Shown here: positions 55,935-64,000 of the stretch, one piece after another
Layout of the letters: each line of letters starts with the position of its first letter
Numbering within the stretch: the first letter of the stretch is position 1
Assembly (NCBI GenBank): GCA_963841695.1
Contig: CAWJDQ010000003.1
Coordinates: 124,001-188,000, forward strand
Source: RYN-230 sp963841695
Lineage (GTDB): Bacteria > Actinomycetota > Actinomycetes > Streptosporangiales > Streptosporangiaceae
Direction: 5' to 3'
DNA length: 64,000 bases
The notes under the pieces: model-generated
Databases searched by the model: none
What the model was told of the DNA's origin: nothing
What the model saw: only the letters and a program-made list of their open reading frames with translations
Position numbers and translations under genes: made by a program

Positions 55935-56789
55935 ACGGCCACTCAGCAGAGCCCCACGGTCCGGCGTCGCCGGCTCGCGCTGGAGCTGCGCCGGTTCCGC
56001 GATGCGGCCGGCCTGACCTGTGAGGAAGTTGCCGAGCATCTGGAGTGCTCGACGTCCAAAATCAGCCGGATCGAGACCGGCCGGGTATCTGTCTCACCCC
56101 GGGACGTCCGCGACATGCTGCAGCTTTACGGCGTGCCCGGCCCGCAACAGGACAGCCTGGTCCAACTCGCCCGCGAATCGCGGCAGAAGGGCTGGTGGCA
56201 CGCGTACAGCGACGCCATCGAGCCGCGGTTCGCCACGTACATCGGGCTGGAGAGCGCAGCCTCGGAGATCCGGATCTACGAGGTCACGCTGATCCCGGGA
56301 CTGCTGCAGACCGAGGACTACGCCCGCGCGGTCATCGCCGCGGGCGCGGTGGACGTGGCCCCGGAGGCAGTGGAGCGCAACGTCGCGGTCCGGATGGCCC
56401 GCCAGCCCACCCTGCTCAGCGAGGAGCCGCCGCAGCTGTGGGCGGTGCTCGATGAGGCCGCCCTGCACCGCCGGGTCGGAGGGTCGGGGCTGATGCGGCT
56501 GCAGCTCGAGCACCTGCTGGAGATGAGCGCCCTGCCGAACGTCGCCATCCAGGTGCTGCCGTTCGGGGCCGGGGCGCACCCGGCCATGGGACGACCGTTC
56601 GTCATCCTGGCCTTCCCCGAGCGGGCCGACCCGGACGTCGTCTACCTGGAGGACCTGACCAGCGCCCTCTACGTGGAGAACGTCGAGGAAGTGGACCGCT
56701 ACAACATGTTCTTCAACCACCTGCGCGCCACCGCGCTGTCCTTCGCGGACTCCGCCCGGCTGGTCACCCAGGTCATCAAGGACCAGTAG
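55935..56789 (+). CDS. XRE-family regulator with DUF5753, apparent ACG start
   Basis: Helix-turn-helix DNA-binding protein. HTH at about residues 15-65 (LRRFRDAAGLTCEEVAEHLECSTSKISRIETGRVSVSP), then DUF5753 (IRIYEVTLIPGLLQTEDYARAVI through LPFGAGAHPAMGRPFVILAF and VYLEDLTSALYVE). The frame has no ATG, GTG or TTG upstream of the HTH. GAGGAG at 55924-55929 is followed by ACG GCC ACT CAG CAG (55935), exactly where homologous proteins begin MATQQ. So the start codon appears to be ACG, by mutation, error or natural use. The first canonical start is ATG 56115, which would delete the whole HTH. 285 codons including the stop. Confidence 0.88.
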   Translation, partial: TATQQSPTVRRRRLALELRRFRDAAGLTCEEVAEHLECSTSKISRIETGRVSVSPRDVRDMLQLYGVPGPQQDSLVQLARESRQKGWWHAYSDAIEPRFATYIGLESAASEIRIYEVTLIPGLLQTEDYARAVIAAGAVDVAPEAVERNVAVRMARQPTLLSEEPPQLWAVLDEAALHRRVGGSGLMRLQLEHLLEMSALPNVAIQVLPFGAGAHPAMGRPFVILAFPERADPDVVYLEDLTSALYVENVEEVDRYNMFFNHLRATALSFADSARLVTQVIKDQ

Positions 56790-56796
56790 GGATCCT

Positions 56797-56814
56797 CCCG
56801 GGCCGGGCCCCGGG
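56797..56814. terminator. Possible GC hairpin between convergent XRE and HelD genes
   Basis: CCCGGG at 56797-56802 and 56809-56814 can pair around a 6-base loop in the 25-bp gap between the stops. All-GC, no U-tract. Confidence 0.3.
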
Positions 56815-58950
56815 CTAGCCCAGCAGCGCGGGCAGCGGCTCGGCGTGCAGCACGGTGAGCCGGGACACCGCCCGGGTCAGCGCGACGTAGAGCCGGTGCA
56901 GGCCACGGGCCTCCGCCGCGGCAATCCGGCCCGGCTCGACCACGATGACGTGGTCGAATTCCAGCCCTTTGGCCAGGGTGACCGGCACGATCAGGATGCC
57001 CCCGCTGGCCAGTCCGTCCACGGACCCGTCGAGCACGCTGTGCCCGATCCCGGCCGCGCTGAGGGTACGGGACAGGGCGGCCGCCTGGTCGTCGGCGGCG
57101 ATCACCGCGGTGGAGCCCGCGTCGCCCTGGGCGGCGGCGCAGGCGGCGGCCAGGACGCCGGGCAGCGACCCGGCGGGGGCGTGCCGGACGGTCAGCGCGC
57201 CCGGGTCCTGGCGCAGCGACCGGGCGGGGGCCAGGCCGGGGGCGAGCACGCCGAGCAACTGGTTGGCGTAGTCCAGGATCTGCCTGGGCACCCGGTACCC
57301 GATCTCCAGCACCCGCACCTCGGCGCCGGGCTTGCCGAGATGGGCGAGCAGCCCGGGCCAGCTGCCGGCCGCCGCCGGCGCGGTGCCCTGGGCCAGGTCG
57401 CCGAGCACGGTGGCCGATCCGGTCGCGCACCGGCGGCCGATCGCCCGGCACTCCATCGGGGACAGGTCCTGCGCCTCGTCCAGGACCACGTGGGCCAGGC
57501 TCGGGGTCCGCTCGATCAGGTCCGCGGCCTCGTCGACCAGGACCGCGTCGGCCGGGGTCCAGCGGGCCGAGGCCGGCCCGCGGGGCGCCGGATCCCAGCG
57601 GATGGCCTCCTGCTCGCCCTCGTCCAGCAGGCCCGCCGCGGACCGGGCCAGCAACTCCCGGTCGGACAGCAGCCGCAGCACCAGCCGCACCGGGTCAGCC
57701 CGCGGCCAGACCGCGTCCACCGCGGCGCGCACTGGCCGGGTCCGCCGCACCGCCTCGTGGGTCCGGTCGTCGCACGTCTCCCCGGCGGCCTCCATCCGGG
57801 TCAGGATGACGTGCGCGATCCGGTGGCCCAGCATGTCCCGGCCGGCCGCGTAGCGGACACCGCGGTCACGCAGTTCCCCGGCGAGCTCGCCTAGCTCGCC
57901 AGGGCCGACCCGCCACCGCCGGGAGCCGCGGACCACCACGACCGCCTCGGCGGGGTCGCGCAGTCCGGCCCAGAGCGCCCGGCGCAGCACCTCGGCCATC
58001 CGGGCGTCGCCCTTGACCTGCGCGGTCCGGTCGGTGTCGCGGGCCCGGACCGGCACCCGGGCCATCAAGTCGGCCAGGGTCGTCTGGCTGACGTCCACCT
58101 CGCCCAGGGCAGGCAGCACGTTACGGATATAGGACAGGAAGGCGCGGTTCGGCCCGATGACCAGGACCCCGCCCCGGGTCATCCGGCCGGGGTGGGCGTA
58201 CAGCAGGTAGGCGATCCGGTGCAGGCCGACCGCGGTCTTCCCGGTCCCGGGTGCGCCCTGCACGCACAGGGTGTGCTCGGGGCCGGCCCGGACGATGTCG
58301 TCCTGGTCCGGGGCAATGGTGGCCACGATGTCGCGCATCGGCCCGGACCGCGGCCGCTCGATCTCCTCGATGAGGATGCGGCTGACCGCGGCCTCCGGCG
58401 CGGCGCGGCGCGGATCGGCGCCCGGGCCCCCGGCGAGCACCTCGTCTTCGTGCGCGGTGAGCTCCCCGCCGGAGAAGCCGAACCGGCGGCGCAGCGCCAG
58501 CCCCATCGGGTCGGCCGGGCTGGCCCGGTAGAACGGGCGCGACACCGGGGCCCGCCAGTCGACCACGACCGGATGGCCGTCCGGGTCGTGCACGTGCCGC
58601 CGGCCGACGTGGAACCGCTCGCCCGCGAACTCGCCACCGTCCGCGCCCGGGAGGTAGTCCAGCCGGCCGAAGAACAGCGGCGTGTCCGGCAGGTCGCTCA
58701 GCGCTTCCGCCCGCCGGTACAGGTCGGCTTTCAGGTACTGCTCGGAGACGGGGTCACCGCCCAGGGCCCGGAGCGCGAGCACGTCCTCGCGCATCAGCCG
58801 GAGGAACCGCCGCGACTGGCTGAGGTATTCACGTTCCGCAACGAGGACCGGATCGGCTCGGGCGCCGTCCTGTCGGGCGGCCCCGGGGCCGGGCGCCAGG
58901 GCCGGGGGGTCAGGCGGCGGGTCGTGCTGCGTCCCGCTGGCCGGGGGCAT
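56815..58950 (-). CDS. helD: HelD-type RNA polymerase-recycling helicase (UvrD-like)
   Basis: Superfamily 1 ATPase of the HelD group, which dislodges RNA polymerase from stalled or rifamycin-bound complexes. 711 residues. N-terminal coiled-coil region LVAEREYLSQSRRFLRLMREDVLALRA, then the HelD-typical FFGRLDY and GRRHVHDPDGHPVVVDWRAPVSRPFYRA. Walker A GAPGTGKTAVGLHRIAYLLY at about 232-251, GPNRAFLSYI, Walker B VVLDEAQDLSPME, LTVRHA and the C-terminal VTLAKGLEFDHVIVVEP and LYVALTRAVSRLTVLH. A 112-bp gap separates it from the ABC permease. Rifamycin resistance roles are known for some homologues; not predictable here. Confidence 0.94.
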   Translation of the reverse strand: MPPASGTQHDPPPDPPALAPGPGAARQDGARADPVLVAEREYLSQSRRFLRLMREDVLALRALGGDPVSEQYLKADLYRRAEALSDLPDTPLFFGRLDYLPGADGGEFAGERFHVGRRHVHDPDGHPVVVDWRAPVSRPFYRASPADPMGLALRRRFGFSGGELTAHEDEVLAGGPGADPRRAAPEAAVSRILIEEIERPRSGPMRDIVATIAPDQDDIVRAGPEHTLCVQGAPGTGKTAVGLHRIAYLLYAHPGRMTRGGVLVIGPNRAFLSYIRNVLPALGEVDVSQTTLADLMARVPVRARDTDRTAQVKGDARMAEVLRRALWAGLRDPAEAVVVVRGSRRWRVGPGELGELAGELRDRGVRYAAGRDMLGHRIAHVILTRMEAAGETCDDRTHEAVRRTRPVRAAVDAVWPRADPVRLVLRLLSDRELLARSAAGLLDEGEQEAIRWDPAPRGPASARWTPADAVLVDEAADLIERTPSLAHVVLDEAQDLSPMECRAIGRRCATGSATVLGDLAQGTAPAAAGSWPGLLAHLGKPGAEVRVLEIGYRVPRQILDYANQLLGVLAPGLAPARSLRQDPGALTVRHAPAGSLPGVLAAACAAAQGDAGSTAVIAADDQAAALSRTLSAAGIGHSVLDGSVDGLASGGILIVPVTLAKGLEFDHVIVVEPGRIAAAEARGLHRLYVALTRAVSRLTVLHAEPLPALLG

Positions 58951-59062
58951 GGCTGATCACCTCGATGGCGTGGGGGTGGGCACAAGAGCCCAGAATCTTA
59001 GCAACGCCGGGGCCGGCCGGTCACCCCGTTTTCCGGCAGGCCCCGGTCCGGCCGGGCCAGCG

Positions 59063-60271
59063 TCAGGCCCGCCGGCTGGCCTGGCCCCGGCGGGCCAGCA
59101 CGTCCGCGCTCACCGCCGCCAGCAGCACCAGGGCGAAGATCAGGTCCTGCGCCGCGGCGCTCATCCCGAGCAGGTAGATGCCGTTGTAGATGGCCGCGAT
59201 GACGAGACCGCCGAGCACCCCGTCCAGCGGCTTGCCCCGGCCGCCGAACAGGCTGGTCCCGCCGATCACCGCGGCCGCCACCGCGTACAGCACCAGCGTG
59301 GCGCCGTCCGTGCCGGACGACACCGAGCGCAGCCCGGAGGCGTAGACGATGCCGCCCACCCCGGCGGTCAGGCCGGCCAGGGCAAAGGACACGGTCCGGA
59401 TCCCGGCCAGGCTGACCCCGGCCCGCCGGGCGGCTTCCGCGTTGCTGCCGATCGCGTGCGCGTCCCGGCCGAACCGGGTCCGGTTGAGCAGGAAGGACCA
59501 GGCGAACAGGACGCCCAGGACGATGAGCACGACCCACGGCACGCCGCGGACCGGGCTGAGCACGCCGCGGTTGGTGTCGCACACGGCCACGATCGCGAGC
59601 CCGGCCGCCGCCGCGGCCCCGACCTTGGCGGCGGTGCGGCTGGCCGGGGGGCCCGCCGCGCCCCCCGCCCGCCGCTCGGCGTCGCGCCGGATGGTGATGA
59701 CCGCGAACGCGGCGACGATGGCCGCCATGAGCAGCCAGCTGGCCGTCGGGGTGAGGCAGCCGTTGGCCAGGTCGTTGATGACGTTGTCCGAGATGGGCAG
59801 GGTCCCGCCGGAACCGAGGATCCAGATCATCACCCCCTGGCAGGCCAGCAGGCCGGCCAGGGTGACCACGAACGAGGGCAGCCGGAGCCGGGCGATCAGG
59901 GTGCCCTGCAGCGCGCCGATGGCCGTGGTGACCAGCAGGGCGGTGATGACCGCCGCCCACCACGGCCAGTCGCGGGACCCGATGAGCAGTTCGGCGGTGA
60001 TCACGCCGCCAATCCCGGACACGAAGCCGATCGACAGGTCGATGTCGCCGAGCAGGAGCGCGAACACCTCGCTCATGCCGAGCAGCATGAACACCGCGCC
60101 CTGGACCAGCAGGTCGGTCAAGTTAACCGGGGACAGGAAGTGCCCGTTCAGCGACTGGAAGACGACCGCGATCACGACCAGCCCGGTGATCACCGAGATG
60201 GCACCGCTCTCGCCGGGCGATAGCCAGGCCGCCGCCTTGCGGCGCGGGACCGTGATGTCCGCCCGGGCCAT
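59063..60271 (-). CDS. Sugar-type ABC transporter permease (XylH/RbsC family)
   Basis: Inner-membrane permease of the carbohydrate uptake-2 family, 402 residues, with about ten hydrophobic segments and the conserved LLGDIDLSIGFVSGIGGV, LRLPSFVVTLAGLLACQGV, GRDAHAIGSNAEAARRAGV (EAA-like loop) and GGTSLFGGRGKPLDGVLGGL. In most clusters the ATPase gene lies between the binding protein and the permease; here only 6 bp separate them. The central loop region between about 180 and 240 is longer than usual. Confidence 0.93.
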   Translation of the reverse strand: MARADITVPRRKAAAWLSPGESGAISVITGLVVIAVVFQSLNGHFLSPVNLTDLLVQGAVFMLLGMSEVFALLLGDIDLSIGFVSGIGGVITAELLIGSRDWPWWAAVITALLVTTAIGALQGTLIARLRLPSFVVTLAGLLACQGVMIWILGSGGTLPISDNVINDLANGCLTPTASWLLMAAIVAAFAVITIRRDAERRAGGAAGPPASRTAAKVGAAAAAGLAIVAVCDTNRGVLSPVRGVPWVVLIVLGVLFAWSFLLNRTRFGRDAHAIGSNAEAARRAGVSLAGIRTVSFALAGLTAGVGGIVYASGLRSVSSGTDGATLVLYAVAAAVIGGTSLFGGRGKPLDGVLGGLVIAAIYNGIYLLGMSAAAQDLIFALVLLAAVSADVLARRGQASRRA

Positions 60272-60277
60272 CCGTGG

Positions 60278-61501
60278 TCAGCCCGTGATCCCGGCCCGGC
60301 GGCACGCGGGCCGCAGGGCGCCCGCGCAGAGCTGCGCGGCCGATACGAACCGGTCCCTGAGCACGGTGGCCGCCATGCTGGCCGCGGTCACCCACACCGG
60401 CTTGAGCAGCACCGACGGCACCCGTACCCGGCTGGTCGGGTCGAAGGTGGTGCCGTTGACCAGGCTGGCCGGCGGGACCAGGCCGGCCCTCAGGTACACC
60501 GCGAGCGCCACGGCCGCCTGCGCTTCGAGGTAGATCGGCTTGTACACGGTGCCGCACTGGTAGCCGGACAGGATGTTGGCCAGCCCGGCCGGGGTCGCGT
60601 CCTGCCCGGTGGTGGGGACGCTGCGGGGCGGGGTGTTCAGCGTCTTCAGGTACGAGATGACCGCGCTGGCCGTGTCGTCGTTCGGGGTGAGCACCGCGGT
60701 GATCTTGTCGTTCGCGGTGTACTGCTCCTCGAAGGTGGTCTGCGCGGTGGTGGGGTCCCAGCTGCCGGGCGGCTGCCCCGCATCGGCGTACCGGCCGGAG
60801 GCGAAGTACGGCCGGAGCACCCGGTCGTAGCCGCGGGCGAACAGGGTGGCGTTGTTATCCGTCGGCGCCCCGCGCATCACCAGCACGTCCGGGTGGCGCA
60901 CATGCCAGGCCCGGATGCAGCTCACCAGCCCGCGGGCCATCAGGGCGCCTACCGCGACGTTGTCGAAGCTCACGTAGAAGGCCCGGGTGCCGCCGAGCGT
61001 CATCCGGTCGTAGTCGACCACCTTGACGCCGAGCGAGGCGGCCGCCGACTCGATCGACGCGCCCACCCCGGAGTCGATGGGGTCCAGCAGCAGCACGGTG
61101 GCGCCCTGGGTCATGTCTGACTCCGCCTGCGCCTGCTCGGTGGCGTCGCTGCCCTGGGCGTTGGTGATGATGAACTGGCTGCGGTTCAGCCCGGCCGCCA
61201 GCAGCGCGCGGGCCAGGTAGGGCGCGTCGAATTCGGTGTACCGCGGCGAGGTCGTGGTGTCCGGCAGCAGGACCCCGACCTTCCCGGTGCCAAGCCGGCT
61301 GAGCGGCCTCAGCCTGCGCATGACCGAGAAGTCCGTGGTGAAGGACCCGGCTGAGACCGAGGGGATCACCTCATCCTCGGCGGCCGCCGACCGGGGCGCC
61401 GGGGGACGGCCGCAGCCGGTTAAGCTCCCGGCCGCCAGGCCGGCCGCGGCCAGGGTGGCCAGCAGCGCGGAGGCCAGCCGTCCCGCGCGGGGCGCGCTCA
61501 T
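60278..61501 (-). CDS. Sugar ABC transporter substrate-binding lipoprotein
   Basis: Periplasmic-binding-protein type 1 lipoprotein, 407 residues from ATG 61501. The signal MSAPRAGRLASALLATLAAAG ends with the lipobox LTGC (Cys about 30). VGVLLPDTTTSPRYTEFDAP, NAQGSDATEQAQAESDMTQGATVLLLDP and LTPNDDTASAVISYL match xylose/multiple-sugar binding proteins. It is 40 bp downstream of the response regulator and 6 bp upstream of the permease, so the signalling genes and transporter likely share a transcript. Ligand unknown. Confidence 0.93.
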   Translation of the reverse strand: MSAPRAGRLASALLATLAAAGLAAGSLTGCGRPPAPRSAAAEDEVIPSVSAGSFTTDFSVMRRLRPLSRLGTGKVGVLLPDTTTSPRYTEFDAPYLARALLAAGLNRSQFIITNAQGSDATEQAQAESDMTQGATVLLLDPIDSGVGASIESAAASLGVKVVDYDRMTLGGTRAFYVSFDNVAVGALMARGLVSCIRAWHVRHPDVLVMRGAPTDNNATLFARGYDRVLRPYFASGRYADAGQPPGSWDPTTAQTTFEEQYTANDKITAVLTPNDDTASAVISYLKTLNTPPRSVPTTGQDATPAGLANILSGYQCGTVYKPIYLEAQAAVALAVYLRAGLVPPASLVNGTTFDPTSRVRVPSVLLKPVWVTAASMAATVLRDRFVSAAQLCAGALRPACRRAGITG

Positions 61502-61541
61502 GGCCGGCCCCGCGGGCGGGGGCGCCGGGCGGGGGCCCTGC

Positions 61542-62237
61542 TCATGCCGTGGCGAACCGGTAGCCGGAACGCGGCTCGGTGATGAACAGCGGCTGATCAC
61601 CGTCCCGCTCGAGCTTGGCCCGCAGCCGCCCGACGTACACCCGGGTGTACTCGGTCTGCGTCTCGTAGCCGGGCCCCCAGACCCGGCGCAGCAGCGTCGC
61701 GTGGGTGAGCAGTTCCCCGGGCCGGACCGCGAACTGGCGGAGCAGCGCGTACTCAGTCGGGGTCAGGTGCACCAGGCCACCGCCCTTGGTGACGCGCCGG
61801 CGCTCCAGGTCGATCTCGACGTCCCCGATCCGCACGACGCCCGGTTCCGGCCGCCCGTCGGCGGACGGCTTGCTGCGCCGCAGCGTCGCGTTGATCCGGG
61901 CCAGGAGTTCCTCGATGCCGAACGGCTTGGTCATGTAGTCGTCGGCACCCAGGTTGAGCGCGCGGACCTTGTCGGTCTCGGCCCGGCGGGCGGACAGGAC
62001 GATGATGCCGACCCCGGACAGCTCCCGGATCTCCCGGCACAGCTCGAAACCGTCACGCCCGGGCAGCATCAGGTCCAGGAGCACGACGTCGAGGCCCCGC
62101 GCCTGCAGGGTCTCCCTGACCCCGGTCCCGTCCTTGGACACGATCACGTCGTGGCCGCGGGCGGAGAGGTTGGACCGGACCAGGTCAACGATGTTCTGGT
62201 CGTCCTCCACGATGAGGACGACCGTCTTATCAGCCAC
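61542..62237 (-). CDS. OmpR/PhoB-type response regulator
   Basis: 231 residues from GTG 62237 overlapping the kinase stop by 8 bp. Receiver domain VVLIVEDDQNIVDLVRSNL with phospho-acceptor Asp in VVLLDLMLPGRDGFELC (about 53) and switch/Lys in ADDYMTKPFGIEELLARI; winged-helix DNA-binding domain LTPTEYALLRQFAVRPGELL and RVYVGRLRAKLERDGD. Presumably controls the downstream ABC genes. Confidence 0.96.
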   Translation of the reverse strand: MADKTVVLIVEDDQNIVDLVRSNLSARGHDVIVSKDGTGVRETLQARGLDVVLLDLMLPGRDGFELCREIRELSGVGIIVLSARRAETDKVRALNLGADDYMTKPFGIEELLARINATLRRSKPSADGRPEPGVVRIGDVEIDLERRRVTKGGGLVHLTPTEYALLRQFAVRPGELLTHATLLRRVWGPGYETQTEYTRVYVGRLRAKLERDGDQPLFITEPRSGYRFATA

Positions 62238-64000
62238 CACGTTGTTCCTCCGGTTCCTCCACCACGTTCCAGGATGCCCCGGCCGGCTCGCCGGTGGACC
62301 CGGGTGGCGGATCTGCCGGGAGCGCGACCACGAAGGACGCCCCGGGGCCCGCCGGCGCCACCACGAGGGTGCCGCCGTGCGCTTCGACGATCCCCCGTGC
62401 GATGGGCAGCCCCAGCCCGGTACCCGCCACCTCGGTGGTGCCCCGGACCCGCGGCTCGAAGATCTTCCCAGCCAGCCCGGCCGGGATGCCCGCTCCGTAG
62501 TCGGTGATCTCGACCTCGGCCCAGCCTGGTGAGCCGCTGGCCCGGACGGTGACGTCCGTGCCCCGCGGCGACGCGCCGTGGCTGGCCGCGTTCTCCAGCA
62601 GGTTGACGAATACCTGCTCCAGCCGGTCGTGGTCGGCCCAGACCGGCTCGATGTCGCCGGTGACGTGGATCCGCGCCGCGGGCCCCCGGGACAGGCAGTT
62701 CGCGGCCGCGGAGACGACCAGCGCCAGGTCGCACCAGTCGTGCTGGAGCCGCAGCACGCCGGACTCGATCGCGGTCGAATCGAGCAGGTCACCGACCAGG
62801 CGCTCCATCCGGGCCGACTCTGCGGCGATCGAGCCCAGGAACCGCCGCGTGGCTTCGGGGTTCCAAGTCAGGTCGGGCTGGCACAGGGTGGAGGCGTAGC
62901 CGCGGATGGCGGTCAGCGGGGTGCGCAGTTCATGGCTGAGCGAGGAGAGCATGTCCCGCTGGATACCCTGCGACCGGCGCAGCGCCGCCGCCTCGCGGCG
63001 GGCGGTCTCCAGCGATTCCCGTTCCATGGCCAGGGCCAGTGACCGGCTGGCGTCGTCGAGCAACTCCAGGGCGTCCTCGGTGACGGTCTTGCCCGGGTTC
63101 CAGCGGGCGACCAGCGCCCCGCGCTGGCCGGGCAGCCGGAGCGAGCCCGCGGCCAGCGCGGGCGTCACCCGCCGGGCCGGGATGTCCTCCCCCGCGGACA
63201 GCACGGCCGAGGCCGCGGCGGCGAGCCCGGGCCCGGCCCCTTCCCCGGTCTCCCCCGCGACGCAGCGGCAGCCCGGGGCCGGCCCGTCGGCGGCCATCAC
63301 CGCCACGGTGTCCGCGCCGAGCCCGTCCAGCAGGGCCAGCAGCGAGATCTCCAGGCCACCTTGCAGCCGCTCCGGCCCGGCCAGGCTCTCCAGCAGCCCG
63401 CGGAGTGATTCCAGCACCCGGTTGCGCCGGGACACCTCGGTCAGCAGCCGCTCCCGCTCGATGGCGGACGCCGCGTAGCGCAGGTAGATGGTGGCCAGCT
63501 CGAGCCGCTCGGGGGCCGGGTGGCCCGGGGAGGTGGCGTAGCCGGACACGGTGCCCAGCACGCCGTCGCTGCCCAGGATGGGGGCGGCCCAGGCACTCCG
63601 CACACCCGACGCGGCGGCGACGGCCGTGCCCGCCGGCCAGGGGGCCCGGGCTTGCAGGTCGTCCGCGACCACCACGGTGCCGCGGGCCGCGGCCAGGCCG
63701 GCGGGCCCGCCTGCCGCCCCGACCGGCAGGGCCGCGTTCAGCTCCAGCAGTTCCGCGGGCAGCCCGGTCGCGGCGAGGCGGCGCAGCACCGGCTGCTCCC
63801 CGCTGGTCTCCAGCAGGTGCACGCAGAGCATGTCCACCTCGAGGGCCCCGGCCATGGCCGACACGATCAGCGGGAGCGAGGCGGCTGGCTCGGCCTCGGA
63901 CAGCTGGTCGGCCAGGCTCTGCAGCCGCCTGATCTGGCGGCTGGCGATGGAGTCGGCCTCGACTCCCGACATCAGCGCGACCACGTCGCTGCGCTGCACT
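62230..64000 (-). CDS. GAF-containing sensor histidine kinase, 5' end at or beyond the window edge
   Basis: Cytoplasmic sensor kinase, at least 589 residues. Two GAF-like sensory domains (about 20-190 and 205-330), then HisKA with SSLSHELRTPLTAIRGYASTL (phospho-His about 355) and HATPase with VFVNLLENAASHG, ITDYGAGIP and GTGLGLPIARGIVEAHGG. No membrane segment is visible, so it senses an internal signal such as redox, a small molecule or a partner protein. The first codon in frame at the edge is a possible GTG (63999), but the true start may lie outside. Coupled to the response regulator. A KdpD-like C-terminal arrangement. Confidence 0.92.
   Translation of the reverse strand, partial: VQRSDVVALMSGVEADSIASRQIRRLQSLADQLSEAEPAASLPLIVSAMAGALEVDMLCVHLLETSGEQPVLRRLAATGLPAELLELNAALPVGAAGGPAGLAAARGTVVVADDLQARAPWPAGTAVAAASGVRSAWAAPILGSDGVLGTVSGYATSPGHPAPERLELATIYLRYAASAIERERLLTEVSRRNRVLESLRGLLESLAGPERLQGGLEISLLALLDGLGADTVAVMAADGPAPGCRCVAGETGEGAGPGLAAAASAVLSAGEDIPARRVTPALAAGSLRLPGQRGALVARWNPGKTVTEDALELLDDASRSLALAMERESLETARREAAALRRSQGIQRDMLSSLSHELRTPLTAIRGYASTLCQPDLTWNPEATRRFLGSIAAESARMERLVGDLLDSTAIESGVLRLQHDWCDLALVVSAAANCLSRGPAARIHVTGDIEPVWADHDRLEQVFVNLLENAASHGASPRGTDVTVRASGSPGWAEVEITDYGAGIPAGLAGKIFEPRVRGTTEVAGTGLGLPIARGIVEAHGGTLVVAPAGPGASFVVALPADPPPGSTGEPAGASWNVVEEPEEQRGG

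Noticed and set aside
1..64000. Prophage, insertion sequence, integrase or tRNA-bounded island
   Set aside because: No transposase, integrase, terminal inverted repeats with target duplications or tRNA-like folds were recognised; gene content and codon use are uniform.

Overview
The window is high-GC actinobacterial chromosome, with strong G/C third-position bias, GTG starts and many 4-bp ATGA/GTGA gene overlaps. It carries the actinobacterial conservon (cvnABCD), a hopanoid operon, mycothiol-era enzymes, and a nusA-infB translation operon beside pnp. Order-level placement is inference; a filamentous actinomycete such as the Streptosporangiales fits. There are no rRNA, tRNA, CRISPR or IS signatures that I can see. 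All genes are chromosomal housekeeping or accessory metabolism.

Layout. 1-8443 (minus): hopanoid operon hpnC-hpnD-hpnE-polyprenyl synthase-shc-hpnG-ispH-hpnH, mostly joined by 4-bp overlaps, with hpnG running into ispH without a stop. 9295-13469 (plus): conservon of sensor kinase, roadblock protein, DUF742 protein and small GTPase, facing a membrane PP2C phosphatase. 14710-24556: Eis-type acetyltransferase, rpiB, a DsbA-fold oxidoreductase, pepN, an MFS exporter and malQ. 24602-32771: penicillin-acylase-type hydrolase, amidase, NERD protein, ilvD and menA. 32864-38221: SPFH/NfeD membrane pair, acyl-CoA synthetase, aldo/keto reductase, YccF and DUF2277.

38253-53890 (minus): a long translation/RNA block read as rimP-nusA-ylxR-infB-ylxP-rbfA-nrnA-truB-aroG-ribF-rpsO-pnp-M16 protease-dapB. 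A class I DAHP synthase sits between truB and ribF. 54131-56789: two ferritin-like proteins, a small conserved protein and a DUF5753 XRE regulator whose only plausible start is ACG. 56815-64000 (minus): HelD, then a two-component system next to a sugar-type ABC permease and binding protein with no ATPase gene between them.

Two cautions for users. At least a dozen otherwise intact genes (hpnH, ispH, ilvD, the SPFH gene, the acyl-CoA synthetase three times, truB, rbfA, infB, nusA, rimP, two ferritin-like genes) are interrupted by single-base indels in G/C runs. This looks like residual sequencing or assembly error rather than decay. Also, large open frames lie antisense to nearly every gene; they are composition artefacts. 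The most interesting non-routine features are the hpnG-ispH fused frame, two strong intergenic hairpins (32864-32913 and 36394-36439), the ACG start, and the ATPase-less ABC locus.
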